This document shows positions 1 to 5,161 of a DNA stretch of 6,279 nt, in pieces. The stretch is taken from positions 1 to 6,279 of the forward strand of contig JAHFFM010000118.1 of assembly GCA_023247935.1 (NCBI GenBank), given 5' to 3'. The position numbers and the translations under genes are program-made. The notes beneath the pieces are model-generated. The model ran no database searches. It was not told the origin of the DNA and saw only the letters and a program-made list of their open reading frames with translations. The stretch is from Candidatus Omnitrophota bacterium. Its GTDB lineage: Bacteria; Omnitrophota; Gorgyraeia; 2-02-FULL-51-18. Each line of letters begins with the position of its first letter. The stretch's first letter is position 1.

Positions 1-359
1 GTAAATAGAAAAACGCCCCACCAAGCGGATTTAGCGGTAGGCGCATGCGCTTTCTCAGCCAATTTTTTCTCCATATCTTGTTTCAAATGCGGCGCTGTTT
101 TCCACATATGAATCACAAAACCGCCCACCAAAAACGCGGAAACAAGCCCCATAGCTCCTTCCCATAAGGGTTCGCTAATGGAAGCTTGAAAAATCACATA
201 ACCAAGCAAAAAACTCACGACTAAGGACGTAACGACTCCCCAAGTCACGGCTGGCAAAAGATTTTCCTGACGGATTTTTCTCAAATAAGCCACCGTGATC
301 GCGACCATTAAAAACGATTCAAAACCTTCTCTTAATAAAATCACAAATGCCTGAAACAT
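1..359 (-). CDS. FTR1-family iron permease, N-terminal part (cut by left edge)
   Basis: I translated this frame by hand from the ATG at 357-359. It stays open for 119 codons to the window edge, so the C-terminal part is missing. The protein begins MFQAFVILLREGFESFLMVA. The REGFE at residues 10-14 in the first membrane helix matches the REGxE iron-binding motif of the FTR1/EfeU family, inner-membrane permeases that import iron. Two further hydrophobic stretches (about residues 37-57 and 68-87) follow. A charged, Lys/Glu-rich cytoplasmic-type segment (about 88-110) comes next, and then another helix begins at the edge. The layout resembles E. coli EfeU. The family carries a second REGxE motif further on, which would lie outside the window. 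The start is 2 bp after the tonB stop, with AAGGA in the tonB 3' end as a plausible ribosome site, so it is probably the next gene of the same operon. The family call is good; the iron form carried is inferred. Confidence 0.85.
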   Translation of the reverse strand, partial: MFQAFVILLREGFESFLMVAITVAYLRKIRQENLLPAVTWGVVTSLVVSFLLGYVIFQASISEPLWEGAMGLVSAFLVGGFVIHMWKTAPHLKQDMEKKLAEKAHAPTAKSAWWGVFLF

Positions 360-361
360 AT

Positions 362-1018
362 TTATTGGTTTCCTTCCAATTGAAAACGAATGGGAATTTC
401 TACGCGGGATTCCACTTTCAGAGAGCCAATTTTCGCGGGTTCAAATCTCCAGCGGCGCACGGTTTTTAACGCGGACTCATCAAGCGCTTGAAAACCGGAA
501 CCGTTTTTAATGTTTACTTCTTTAGCCTGTCCGGACGCGCCCACCTGCACAGACAACAAAACAACACCCTCTTCCCTTTTTTTTCGCGCTTCTTCGGGAT
601 AAGACGGCGCAGGGTTTCTCATGTATTTGGGTTTGGCTTGAGTGACCGCACCGGCGGAAGAATAAAAAGTCGTCGCATCCTTCCCCGGAATGAGAGAACT
701 GCCGTCACCTGTCAGTTTCGGCGGTTCAGGAGCCACGGGTGCCAGCTTGGGAGCTTCCGGTAAAGGCATGGTTTCGATTTGCCGCTGAAAAGCAACCGTA
801 TCTTCTTGAGCCATAGGTTCGGGAGCCTGTTCAACCACAGGAGCCGCCGGTGCCGCGATAAGCGAAACTTCCATACCACTTCCCAAATCCACCCCATATT
901 CCGCGGCGTGGACAAACATCGCGCCGCCGACAAAGAAAAAAAGCGCATGAATCATAAAAGACATTCCCGCGCCCATCCAGCGGTCCTGCCTTTTTGGAAA
1001 ATACACGGTTCTTGTCAT
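362..1018 (-). CDS. tonB: TonB energy-transducing protein
   Basis: A 218-residue TonB-family protein spanning inner membrane and periplasm, which passes energy from ExbB/ExbD to outer-membrane receptors. A short basic cytoplasmic N-terminus is followed by one membrane helix (about residues 16-38). This helix contains S20-x3-H24, matching the conserved SxxxH pair of TonB anchors. Residues 55-102 form a Pro/Ala/Glu-rich spacer, the usual periplasm-spanning part. Residues 130-218 are the C-terminal TonB domain, with SYPEEAR at 139-145 and LDESALKTVRRWRFEPA at 179-195, both hallmark stretches of that fold. The length is close to the family norm. The ATG overlaps the exbD stop by 4 bp (ATGA), so translation is probably coupled. 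AGGCG lies about 9 nt upstream. TonB paralogues are often dedicated to particular receptors; the neighbours suggest iron or heme. Confidence 0.95.
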   Translation of the reverse strand: MTRTVYFPKRQDRWMGAGMSFMIHALFFFVGGAMFVHAAEYGVDLGSGMEVSLIAAPAAPVVEQAPEPMAQEDTVAFQRQIETMPLPEAPKLAPVAPEPPKLTGDGSSLIPGKDATTFYSSAGAVTQAKPKYMRNPAPSYPEEARKKREEGVVLLSVQVGASGQAKEVNIKNGSGFQALDESALKTVRRWRFEPAKIGSLKVESRVEIPIRFQLEGNQ

Positions 1019-1428
1019 GATTTTTGCGCCTGAGTTTGAATGGAAACTTTTTGAATGCCCATTTTTCTTACTTCATCAAGAACTTGCACCGCCGTGCCAA
1101 AAGAAGCGTTTTCGTCGCCATGAATAAAAACTCTCATATCAGGTTCCACGGCTTTCATTTTTTGTAAATGCGCCCGCATTTCGTCCAAAGACATGCGTTC
1201 CTTGTTTAAATAAATCCAGCCCGCTTGCGTGACGGTTACCGTCGCCGAAGTTTTTCTTTCCTGAGCGGTCCCGGTGGCTGCCTTGGGAAGATTGACGGAA
1301 ATACCCTGGTTTTTGATCATCGACATAGAAACCATGACAAACGTCGCCAAAAGAAAAAAGACGATATCGATGAGCGGAATGATTTCGATCCGGGCTTTTT
1401 TCTTAACGCTGGGTAACGGAATTCTCAT
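1015..1428 (-). CDS. exbD: ExbD/TolR-family biopolymer transport protein
   Basis: A 137-residue ExbD/TolR-family protein, the proton-channel partner of ExbB. After a short basic cytoplasmic N-terminus (VKKKARIEI) comes one membrane helix at about residues 17-38, with the invariant acidic residue D21 in PLIDIVFFLLATF. This corresponds to the essential helix Asp of E. coli ExbD. The remaining ~100 residues form the periplasmic domain, with the usual ending that includes DENASFGTAVQVLDEVRKMG. The ATG lies inside the last 26 bp of exbB, and the stop overlaps the tonB ATG, so the three genes are physically interlocked. The ribosome site is a weak GGCGGGCGA. I prefer ExbD to TolR because of the tonB and hemP neighbours and because no tolA/tolB/pal is seen. 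Confidence 0.93.
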   Translation of the reverse strand: MRIPLPSVKKKARIEIIPLIDIVFFLLATFVMVSMSMIKNQGISVNLPKAATGTAQERKTSATVTVTQAGWIYLNKERMSLDEMRAHLQKMKAVEPDMRVFIHGDENASFGTAVQVLDEVRKMGIQKVSIQTQAQKS

Positions 1429-2032
1429 ATTCGCCCGCCGGTTTTACCAAAAGAATTTCAAGATGATTGGATGCGTCCTCAATGTCATGTCTAGCTTCTT
1501 CAAGACACGTATTCAAATAGTTGTAAGGAATCAAAGCGACGATCGCAATCACAAGACCAAAAGCGGTCGCGATCAACGCTTCGGCGATACCGCCCGTAAT
1601 GGCCGTGGGAGCGTCCAATTCCGCGCCGCCCAAAAGACCGAAAGCGTGAATCATGCCGGTCACGGTGCCGAATAAACCCAGAAGCGGAGCTAAAGTGATG
1701 ATGGTATCCAGCGCAGCCAGGCCCTGGTTAAAACGTTTAAGCTCATGATTGGCAGCGCGTAGCAAAGCATTGGAAAAAGATTTTTCCTTATTCTCCAAAG
1801 CATAAACAAGCGTGCGAGCCACAAAATCCTGGCAATTTTTCCCGGATTCAATCGCCTCCTGAATGCTTCCCCGCTCCACTTCTTCCAGAATTTTCTCGAC
1901 GATAGCTGGTTTGCGGCGGGCTTTTTCGCGCACAATAAAAAACAAGCGCTCCATCACCACGGCCAAAGAAACGATGGATGTTAATAGAAGCGGCCACATC
2001 ACGGGACCGCCCTTCCTAATCAGTTCAAACAT
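1403..2032 (-). CDS. exbB: ExbB/TolQ-family proton channel protein
   Basis: A 209-residue MotA/TolQ/ExbB-family inner-membrane protein that forms the proton channel with ExbD to energise TonB. The first membrane helix is at about residues 11-33. A cytoplasmic region of about 70 residues follows, then two more helices at about 108-130 and 146-170. The family signatures are visible: LAPLLGLFGTVTGMI at 114-128 and GGIAEALIATAFGLVIAI at 147-164. T123 and T156 appear to match the channel threonines of E. coli ExbB. The ATG has a good ribosome site (AAGGGAAG) close upstream. The length is typical of the short ExbB type without an N-terminal periplasmic extension. It is 121 bp downstream of hemP, and the gap may hold a 29-codon ORF that overlaps this start. 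Confidence 0.95.
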   Translation of the reverse strand: MFELIRKGGPVMWPLLLTSIVSLAVVMERLFFIVREKARRKPAIVEKILEEVERGSIQEAIESGKNCQDFVARTLVYALENKEKSFSNALLRAANHELKRFNQGLAALDTIITLAPLLGLFGTVTGMIHAFGLLGGAELDAPTAITGGIAEALIATAFGLVIAIVALIPYNYLNTCLEEARHDIEDASNHLEILLVKPAGEYENSVTQR

Positions 2033-2114
2033 TGTCTTCCCTTTCTAATGCGCCAAACATCAAAAGATAAAAATTGGTCAACTGTTTCTGTTCCAGAATA
2101 AGATGCATTTCCAT
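2025..2114 (-). CDS. Possible 29-codon ORF between hemP and exbB
   Basis: An ATG at 2112-2114 opens a 29-residue frame beginning MEMHLILEQKQLTNFYLLMF and ending in DNV. A run of five G (2126-2130) lies 11 nt upstream and could serve as a ribosome site. The frame ends at TGA 2025-2027, inside the first codons of exbB, so its stop overlaps the exbB start region. This is the arrangement seen in translational coupling, and it may be a leader that delivers ribosomes to exbB. I recognise no family. It has a short mixed hydrophobic centre and an acidic end. At this length an open frame can easily arise by chance, so this is a candidate only. A second ATG lies two codons in (2106-2108). Confidence 0.3.
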   Translation of the reverse strand: MEMHLILEQKQLTNFYLLMFGALEREDNV

Positions 2115-2153
2115 TTTATAAATCCCCCATGGTTTTTAGGCGGACCCTTAAAC

Positions 2154-2300
2154 TTATTTATTCAGTATGAGCTTGCCCTGTCTGGTCAAAAGAAGCCTGT
2201 ACACGGACGCCTCGTGTTCAATCAGAACCACCTTGGCGTCGCCAAACAATTCTTTGGAGCTTATCTTCTTTTCCTGCTCCTGCTTTTTTTGATTCGGCAT
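2154..2300 (-). CDS. hemP: HemP/HmuP-family hemin uptake protein
   Basis: A 48-residue protein found by hand translation. It begins MPNQKKQEQEKK and carries the HemP core at residues 13-48: ISS near the start, G20, then I27, H29, Y34-R35-L36, T39-R40 and the ending G42-K43-L44-I45-L46-N47-K48. The YRL...TR.GKLIL.K block is the family signature, and the length is typical. HemP/HmuP proteins are small and accompany heme-uptake loci. In some bacteria (for example Bradyrhizobium and Burkholderia HmuP/HemP) they are reported to activate expression of the heme receptor. Here hemP is the first gene after a promoter with Fur-like boxes and leads into exbB-exbD-tonB. GGAAAG lies 11-16 nt before the ATG with GTGAG closer, an adequate ribosome site. 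The Lys/Gln/Glu-rich N-terminus is variable in the family. No heme receptor or hemS-like gene is visible nearby. Confidence 0.9.
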   Translation of the reverse strand: MPNQKKQEQEKKISSKELFGDAKVVLIEHEASVYRLLLTRQGKLILNK

Positions 2301-2314
2301 TTGGCTCACTTTCC

Positions 2315-2333
2315 ACTGAGATTAAGTCTCAGC
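2315..2333. promoter_or_regulatory. Fur-like box 1 (leader position)
   Basis: CTGAGA-TTAAG-TCTCAG (2316-2332) is a perfect 6-5-6 palindrome. TGAGA-N5-TCTCA matches the classical Fur-box form TGAGAATnATTCTCA in both halves and spacing. It ends just upstream of the hemP ribosome site, about 60-80 nt downstream of the predicted transcription start. It could be a downstream Fur operator. In RNA the same bases could form a 6-bp stem before the ribosome site, so the level of action is open. Confidence 0.55.
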
Positions 2334-2375
2334 ACTTGCTGAAAAAAAATCCCGAAGCCACTCAAGGCAACGGTT

Positions 2376-2394
2376 ATTGAGAACTAATCTCATT
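2376..2394. promoter_or_regulatory. Fur-like box 2
   Basis: ATTGAGAACTAATCTCATT is a 7-5-7 near-palindrome with one mismatched outer pair, and it carries the TGAGA-N5-TCTCA core. It shares two bases with box 3 (centre-to-centre 17 bp) and covers the predicted transcription start of the hemP promoter. This is a classic place for iron-dependent repression. Confidence 0.65.
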
Positions 2395-2411
2395 TGAGAG
2401 AGTATCTCAAT
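2393..2411. promoter_or_regulatory. Fur-like box 3 over the -10 region
   Basis: TTTGAGAGAGTATCTCAAT contains a perfect TTGAGA-N5-TCTCAA palindrome (2394-2410). It has the same arm and spacer geometry as boxes 1 and 2 and sits over the predicted -10 of the hemP promoter. Three boxes of the same design within 100 bp upstream of hemP make chance unlikely. Fur is the best candidate regulator because the downstream genes are for iron and heme uptake. The identity of the regulator is inferred. Confidence 0.65.
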
Positions 2412-2427
2412 CAATGGGTTCTGTCAA
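2399..2427 (-). promoter_or_regulatory. Predicted promoter of the hemP-exbBD-tonB operon
   Basis: On the minus strand a perfect -35 TTGACA (2422-2427) is followed after 17 bp by TACTCT (2399-2404, 3 of 6 consensus bases). A 15-bp alternative spacing gives GATACT. The -35 lies 15 bp after the stop of the upstream coiled-coil gene, with no terminator visible between. The -10 is embedded in Fur-like box 3, so repressor and polymerase would compete. Confidence 0.6.
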
Positions 2428-2442
2428 CAATTTTTTTTTGGT

Positions 2443-3048
2443 TCAATCAACCGGGGGCTTTTGTTCGCAGACTTTGGCGAGGCCCTGGAGACGGTCATTT
2501 TCCTCACCCAGCTTTTTAATTTTTCTTTGCAATTCAGAGACTTGCTGTTCAAAATCATTGTTACCTGATTCCAATTCCTCGACTTTTCGCAGAGAGGCCG
2601 CCAGCCGCTCGGTGGACTTACGCAGCTCTTCCCCGATACTGCTTATTTCTTTATTTTTTTTCTTGATACTCTGGTCAAACTTTTCCGCATTTTGCCTCAT
2701 CTGGCTTTCCAGATCCGCGATACCCTGGTCTTTTTCCTGCACGACTTTTTCATGGTCGGCGGCTCTCAACTGAGCTTCTTCATTTAATTTGGTGATTTGT
2801 CCTTCACGGTCAGTGACGGCGGCATTACAATTATCCGTGGTTTCCTGAAGTTTGGCTTGAAGCTCGCCTAATTGCGCTTCGAGGTCTGAAATCGCGTTTC
2901 CCTTTTCATTGATGACGGAAGTGGCTTTGAATTGCACATTTTTCAAACGGGTTTGCGCCGAAACCTTCGCCTCATTTTCTTTGAGCAAAAGAAAACAAAG
3001 CACCACGATCGCGATCACAAGCGAAATCAAAAGTTTATTTTTTTTCAT
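2443..3048 (-). CDS. Membrane-anchored coiled-coil protein of unknown function
   Basis: A 201-residue protein not assignable to a named family. MKKNK is followed by one hydrophobic segment (about residues 6-23) that looks like an uncleaved signal anchor, since no lipobox cysteine or clear cleavage site is seen. The rest is highly charged and rich in Glu, Lys, Gln and Leu with heptad-like spacing of hydrophobic residues from about 54 to 190 (for example ISDLEAQLGELQAKLQE). This indicates a long, nearly continuous coiled coil. The tail ends KPPVD. The anchor plus positive N-terminus suggests a periplasmic rod fixed in the inner membrane. The ATG overlaps the MFS stop by 4 bp (ATGA) and GGGG lies 8 nt upstream, so it is probably co-translated with the transporter. 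Low-complexity coiled coils give misleading similarity hits, so no function is proposed. Confidence 0.75.
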   Translation of the reverse strand: MKKNKLLISLVIAIVVLCFLLLKENEAKVSAQTRLKNVQFKATSVINEKGNAISDLEAQLGELQAKLQETTDNCNAAVTDREGQITKLNEEAQLRAADHEKVVQEKDQGIADLESQMRQNAEKFDQSIKKKNKEISSIGEELRKSTERLAASLRKVEELESGNNDFEQQVSELQRKIKKLGEENDRLQGLAKVCEQKPPVD

Positions 3049-4304
3049 GAAACACCCCGCACTTCCTTTATCCTTTGAGGAATAAACGCCATGACCAGTA
3101 TTCTCAAAAAGCAGGATAACAAAAACACGGTGAGAAAGGAATAACCCAAAACCGGCGGCACCCTCCCAAGAAGAAATCCGCCAACCGCGGCGCCCGCCAT
3201 CACAGAAAAGTTATTCATCACGTTAAAATACGAAATACAGCGGATACGCTTTTCGGGGCTCACCGCCTCAATCATGAAATTGCTTAAAAGAAGATTGAAG
3301 CCTCCCCAGAAGCACCCGGCCGTAAATTGAATGAGTATCCCGAACCAAAAATCCTGAGAAATCGCCCAAAGCGCGGGCAGAATCGAAATTCCCCATCCGG
3401 CTATTTTCAAAACACGCATATTTCCCCGCGCGTCGCCGTATTTTCCCCAAAGCTGTTGAAACAAAACCCCGGAAAACGCGGCGGTGGTCACCATAGCCAT
3501 ATAAGTGGCGTAATCGTATTTCAACTGCTGGAGTAAAAATACCGAAAATAAAGAAGCGGAAATGTTAACGGTAAAACTCGTCAAAGACGCGAATAAAACA
3601 AATTTCGCGAAATTACTGGTGTGAATCTGTTTTAAAAAAGAGACGAAACTGAAATAAATGTCATGCGAGCTTTTCCTGAAAGGTTCTTTCATCTGTGCCA
3701 AACAAGCCCAGGAATAAAAACGGCACAGCATGGCGAACACGAAAATGAAAGTATAGCCGGAAAAAGTTTTTTTACCGAACTTGTGAAGCGTAAGCCCCGC
3801 GGAAATGGAAACCAAAATGGTGAGTGTTCCCTGCATTTTGTTGCGCCACCCGAAATATTTTCCTCTTTTTTTGACCGGAATATAATCCGACATCAAACTC
3901 TGCCAAGCCGGCACCGCGAAAGCGCCGAAAGAAGAAAAAATCATCACGCAAACAAGAAGAACAACGGGACGCCAATGCAAATGCGCCGCGTCTTTAAAAA
4001 AATAGGGGATCAAAATAATCGGAAGCCACGATAAGGCATGAAAAAAAACGATAAAGTTAATCAGCTTCGTCCTCGAACCAATCGACTGAGTAATAGAAGC
4101 TGACTTCAACTGAATCAAAGCCGACACAGCCGGAGGCAATCCCACCAAGAAAGCGACCTGAGAAGCATTCGCCCCCAAAGCAATTCCATAAGGAATGAGA
4201 TAAAAATCACTCACCCCCACCATCATGGCGTTGAATAACCCATCCAGGATGGAAAAGTAGAGACTGCGGCGAACCGTACCCTTCACGAATTTAGTTGGCT
4301 GCAT
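3045..4304 (-). CDS. Major facilitator superfamily transporter, substrate unknown
   Basis: A 419-residue inner-membrane protein with about 12 hydrophobic segments, the usual MFS length and count. In the loop after helix 4, SLMSDYIPVKKRGKYFGWRN (136-155) has the Asp...Arg-Gly-x-x-Phe-Gly pattern common in MFS carriers. WGKYGDARGNMRVL (286-299) in the middle of the second half is a motif-A-like loop (GxxxDxxG plus basic residues). Its partner after helix 2 (SIGSRTK, 74-80) is degenerate. These motifs show MFS membership but not the substrate, and no drug- or sugar-specific signature is recognisable. The ATG forms TAATG with the relE-like stop, and AGGA lies 3 nt upstream, so the transporter is probably translated from the toxin-antitoxin message. 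Its stop overlaps the next ATG by 4 bp. Confidence 0.88.
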   Translation of the reverse strand: MQPTKFVKGTVRRSLYFSILDGLFNAMMVGVSDFYLIPYGIALGANASQVAFLVGLPPAVSALIQLKSASITQSIGSRTKLINFIVFFHALSWLPIILIPYFFKDAAHLHWRPVVLLVCVMIFSSFGAFAVPAWQSLMSDYIPVKKRGKYFGWRNKMQGTLTILVSISAGLTLHKFGKKTFSGYTFIFVFAMLCRFYSWACLAQMKEPFRKSSHDIYFSFVSFLKQIHTSNFAKFVLFASLTSFTVNISASLFSVFLLQQLKYDYATYMAMVTTAAFSGVLFQQLWGKYGDARGNMRVLKIAGWGISILPALWAISQDFWFGILIQFTAGCFWGGFNLLLSNFMIEAVSPEKRIRCISYFNVMNNFSVMAGAAVGGFLLGRVPPVLGYSFLTVFLLSCFLRILVMAFIPQRIKEVRGVS

Positions 4305-4576
4305 TATTCCTGTATATTCTTGTACGTTTTTTCGTTTCGACGCGCGATGTGAAGAATAATAACCTTATTCTCCTTATCTAAAATTGCGTAGATGACTCGA
4401 AAATTGCCGGCTCGAATACGGTGCAACTCTTTGTCCAGTTTCTGGACGCCGAAAGGCCTTGGGTTATTTGAAAGTGCGTTTATTTGTTTGTCAATTTTTG
4501 AGAATAAATTATCGGAGAGGCTGTCCAATTCCCTTTGGGCTTTGGGATTGAATTGAATATGATATTTTTTGGACAC
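4304..4576 (-). CDS. RelE/ParE-family toxin of a type II toxin-antitoxin module
   Basis: A 90-residue basic protein with the RelE/ParE layout: N-terminal strand (YHIQFNPKAQRELDSL), two helices, then the strand block HRIRAGNFRVIYAI (52-65) and IILHIARRNEKTY (73-85). R53, R55, R60 and the final R79-R80-x4-Y85 fit the conserved basic and Tyr residues of RelE-like mRNA interferases, but ParE gyrase poisons share the fold, so the target is not fixed. The start is GTG at 4574-4576, directly abutting the antitoxin TAA with no spacer. No strong ribosome site is seen (AAAAAG only). A weak GTG relying on coupling would keep toxin below antitoxin. The stop overlaps the MFS ATG by one base. Confidence 0.88.
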   Translation of the reverse strand: MSKKYHIQFNPKAQRELDSLSDNLFSKIDKQINALSNNPRPFGVQKLDKELHRIRAGNFRVIYAILDKENKVIILHIARRNEKTYKNIQE

Positions 4577-4807
4577 TTACTTTTTAAGTCTTTTGGATCT
4601 GTATTCCGTATACGACGGCGCTTTTTCGGGATGACGCAAATACTCTTCAAAACGTTCACGGCCGATTTTCAAATCCTTGATGTCTTCCTTATACAGGCTT
4701 TCAAGGGCTTCCTGGACAAGCTTCGCAAAAGATGTTCCCCTCTCGACTGCCAAGTGCTTGATAGCCTTATGCAACGCTTCCGGCAAATAAACCATGGTCC
4801 GCATCAT
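4577..4807 (-). CDS. Ribbon-helix-helix (CopG-like) antitoxin
   Basis: A 76-residue protein. The N-terminal half MMRTMVYLPEALHKAIKHLA plus TSFAKLVQEALESLY (about residues 3-39) is a ribbon-helix-helix DNA-binding domain: a short strand RTMVYLP, then two helices separated by a turn at ERGTS. The charged C-terminal half (KIGRERFEEYLRHPEKAPSYTEYRSKRLKK) would be the part that wraps the toxin. Order (antitoxin first), size and the abutting RelE-like gene are typical of type II modules. The first ATG (4805-4807) is followed at once by a second. GGGGAG sits 9 nt before the first, so I use it. The protein probably binds the symmetric DNA around 4823-4857 to repress its own operon. Confidence 0.88.
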   Translation of the reverse strand: MMRTMVYLPEALHKAIKHLAVERGTSFAKLVQEALESLYKEDIKDLKIGRERFEEYLRHPEKAPSYTEYRSKRLKK

Positions 4808-4822
4808 AAATCCACTCTCCCC

Positions 4823-4857
4823 GTATTTTCAAATACTAGCATAATGGCATAATTATG
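4823..4857. promoter_or_regulatory. Predicted operator of the RHH-RelE operon
   Basis: Two kinds of symmetry overlap the promoter. GTATTT-TC-AAATAC (4823-4836) is a perfect inverted repeat touching the -10. In the -35/-10 spacer the minus strand reads CATAATTATG, a perfect 10-bp palindrome (4848-4857), with ATTATGC repeated directly at an 8-bp step. Short repeated sites like these are what ribbon-helix-helix antitoxin dimers bind. Which repeat is used is not known. Confidence 0.5.
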
Positions 4858-4861
4858 TCAA
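4833..4861 (-). promoter_or_regulatory. Predicted promoter of the antitoxin-toxin-MFS-coiled-coil operon
   Basis: On the minus strand TTGACA (4856-4861) is separated by exactly 17 bp from TAGTAT (4833-4838, 4 of 6 consensus bases). The antitoxin ATG follows about 26 bp after the -10, with GGGGAGAG in the leader. This is a strong housekeeping-type promoter for the whole downstream unit, which has no gap before 2443. Confidence 0.7.
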
Positions 4862-4887
4862 TTTAGCCTTAAACAAATTCGAGCCCA

Positions 4888-5072
4888 AGTTGGGAACCAA
4901 ATTTCTTTTTTGGCCTCAAGCCGCGTGCGTTTTTCATAAGTCTGGGGAGCCCTCGGCTCTCGCACCGCTTGCGCCTAAAAGCTAGGGCGGCTGCTCGAAC
5001 CGTCTCCCTGCGACTTATGAAAAACACACAAGCGGCGTCATGAGGCCAAAAAAGAAATTTGGTTCCCTAACT
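4888..5072. repeat. Long inverted-repeat element, MITE-like or large palindromic repeat
   Basis: The stretch 4892-4918 (GGGAACCAAATTTC...GGCCTCA) is matched without a mismatch by the reverse complement of 5041-5067, 27 bp. After a short divergent piece (4919-4930 against 5024-5040) the match resumes as GTTTTTCATAAGTC (4929-4942) against 5012-5025. Outside the 27-bp block, AGTT at the left pairs with AACT at the right with one extra base. The 69-bp centre is GC-rich and partly self-complementary (GGGAG 4945-4949 with CTCCC 5004-5008). The whole would fold into one hairpin about 185 nt long. There is no ORF inside. Arms this alike suggest a mobile, non-autonomous element or a dispersed genomic repeat. 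I cannot see a clear target-site duplication. Together with 5073-5161 it fills the only gene-free stretch of about 300 bp in the window. Confidence 0.8.
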
Positions 5073-5161
5073 CTAAAAAACCAATACCTCACCAGCTGGC
5101 GCAAGCTTAAGCTGTCTAGGTTCCCCGGACTATGGGGAAAATCTGCCAACCATGGATTTTT
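5073..5161. other. Gene-free spacer with small symmetric sites
   Basis: Between the inverted-repeat element and the PIN-toxin stop there is no supportable gene. It contains the 10-bp palindrome AGCTTAAGCT (5104-5113) and a small stem TTCCCC-N7-GGGGAA (5121-5139). Neither is followed by a T-run on either strand, so a terminator for the toxin operon is possible but not shown. Confidence 0.4.

Noticed and set aside
1015..2032. TolQ-TolR identity for the ExbB/ExbD pair
   Set aside because: The families overlap in sequence, but the tonB, hemP and FTR1 neighbours and the lack of tolA, tolB or pal favour ExbB/ExbD.
2103..2342. A 79-codon plus-strand frame across the hemP region
   Set aside because: It runs antisense through hemP and crosses Fur-like box 1. 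The minus-strand frame carries a recognisable family signature and this one carries none.
2431..2439. T-run as an intrinsic terminator between the coiled-coil gene and hemP
   Set aside because: On the transcribed (minus) sense it is an A-run and no stem precedes it.
2414..2773. A 119-codon plus-strand frame rich in Ser and Phe
   Set aside because: It is the antisense of the coiled-coil gene. The Glu/Lys-rich sense codons produce Ser/Phe/Leu-rich shadow translations.
3663..4034. A 123-codon plus-strand frame and other long frames inside the MFS gene
   Set aside because: They lie opposite or out of frame with a well-supported 12-helix transporter and have no ribosome site or protein signature.
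4535..4852. A 105-codon plus-strand frame opposite the RHH antitoxin and the start of the RelE-like gene
   Set aside because: Antisense shadow. The minus-strand genes have family motifs, a promoter and a ribosome site.
5121..5139. TTCCCC-N7-GGGGAA stem as terminator after the PIN toxin
   Set aside because: The stem is only 6 bp and has no following T-run on either strand.
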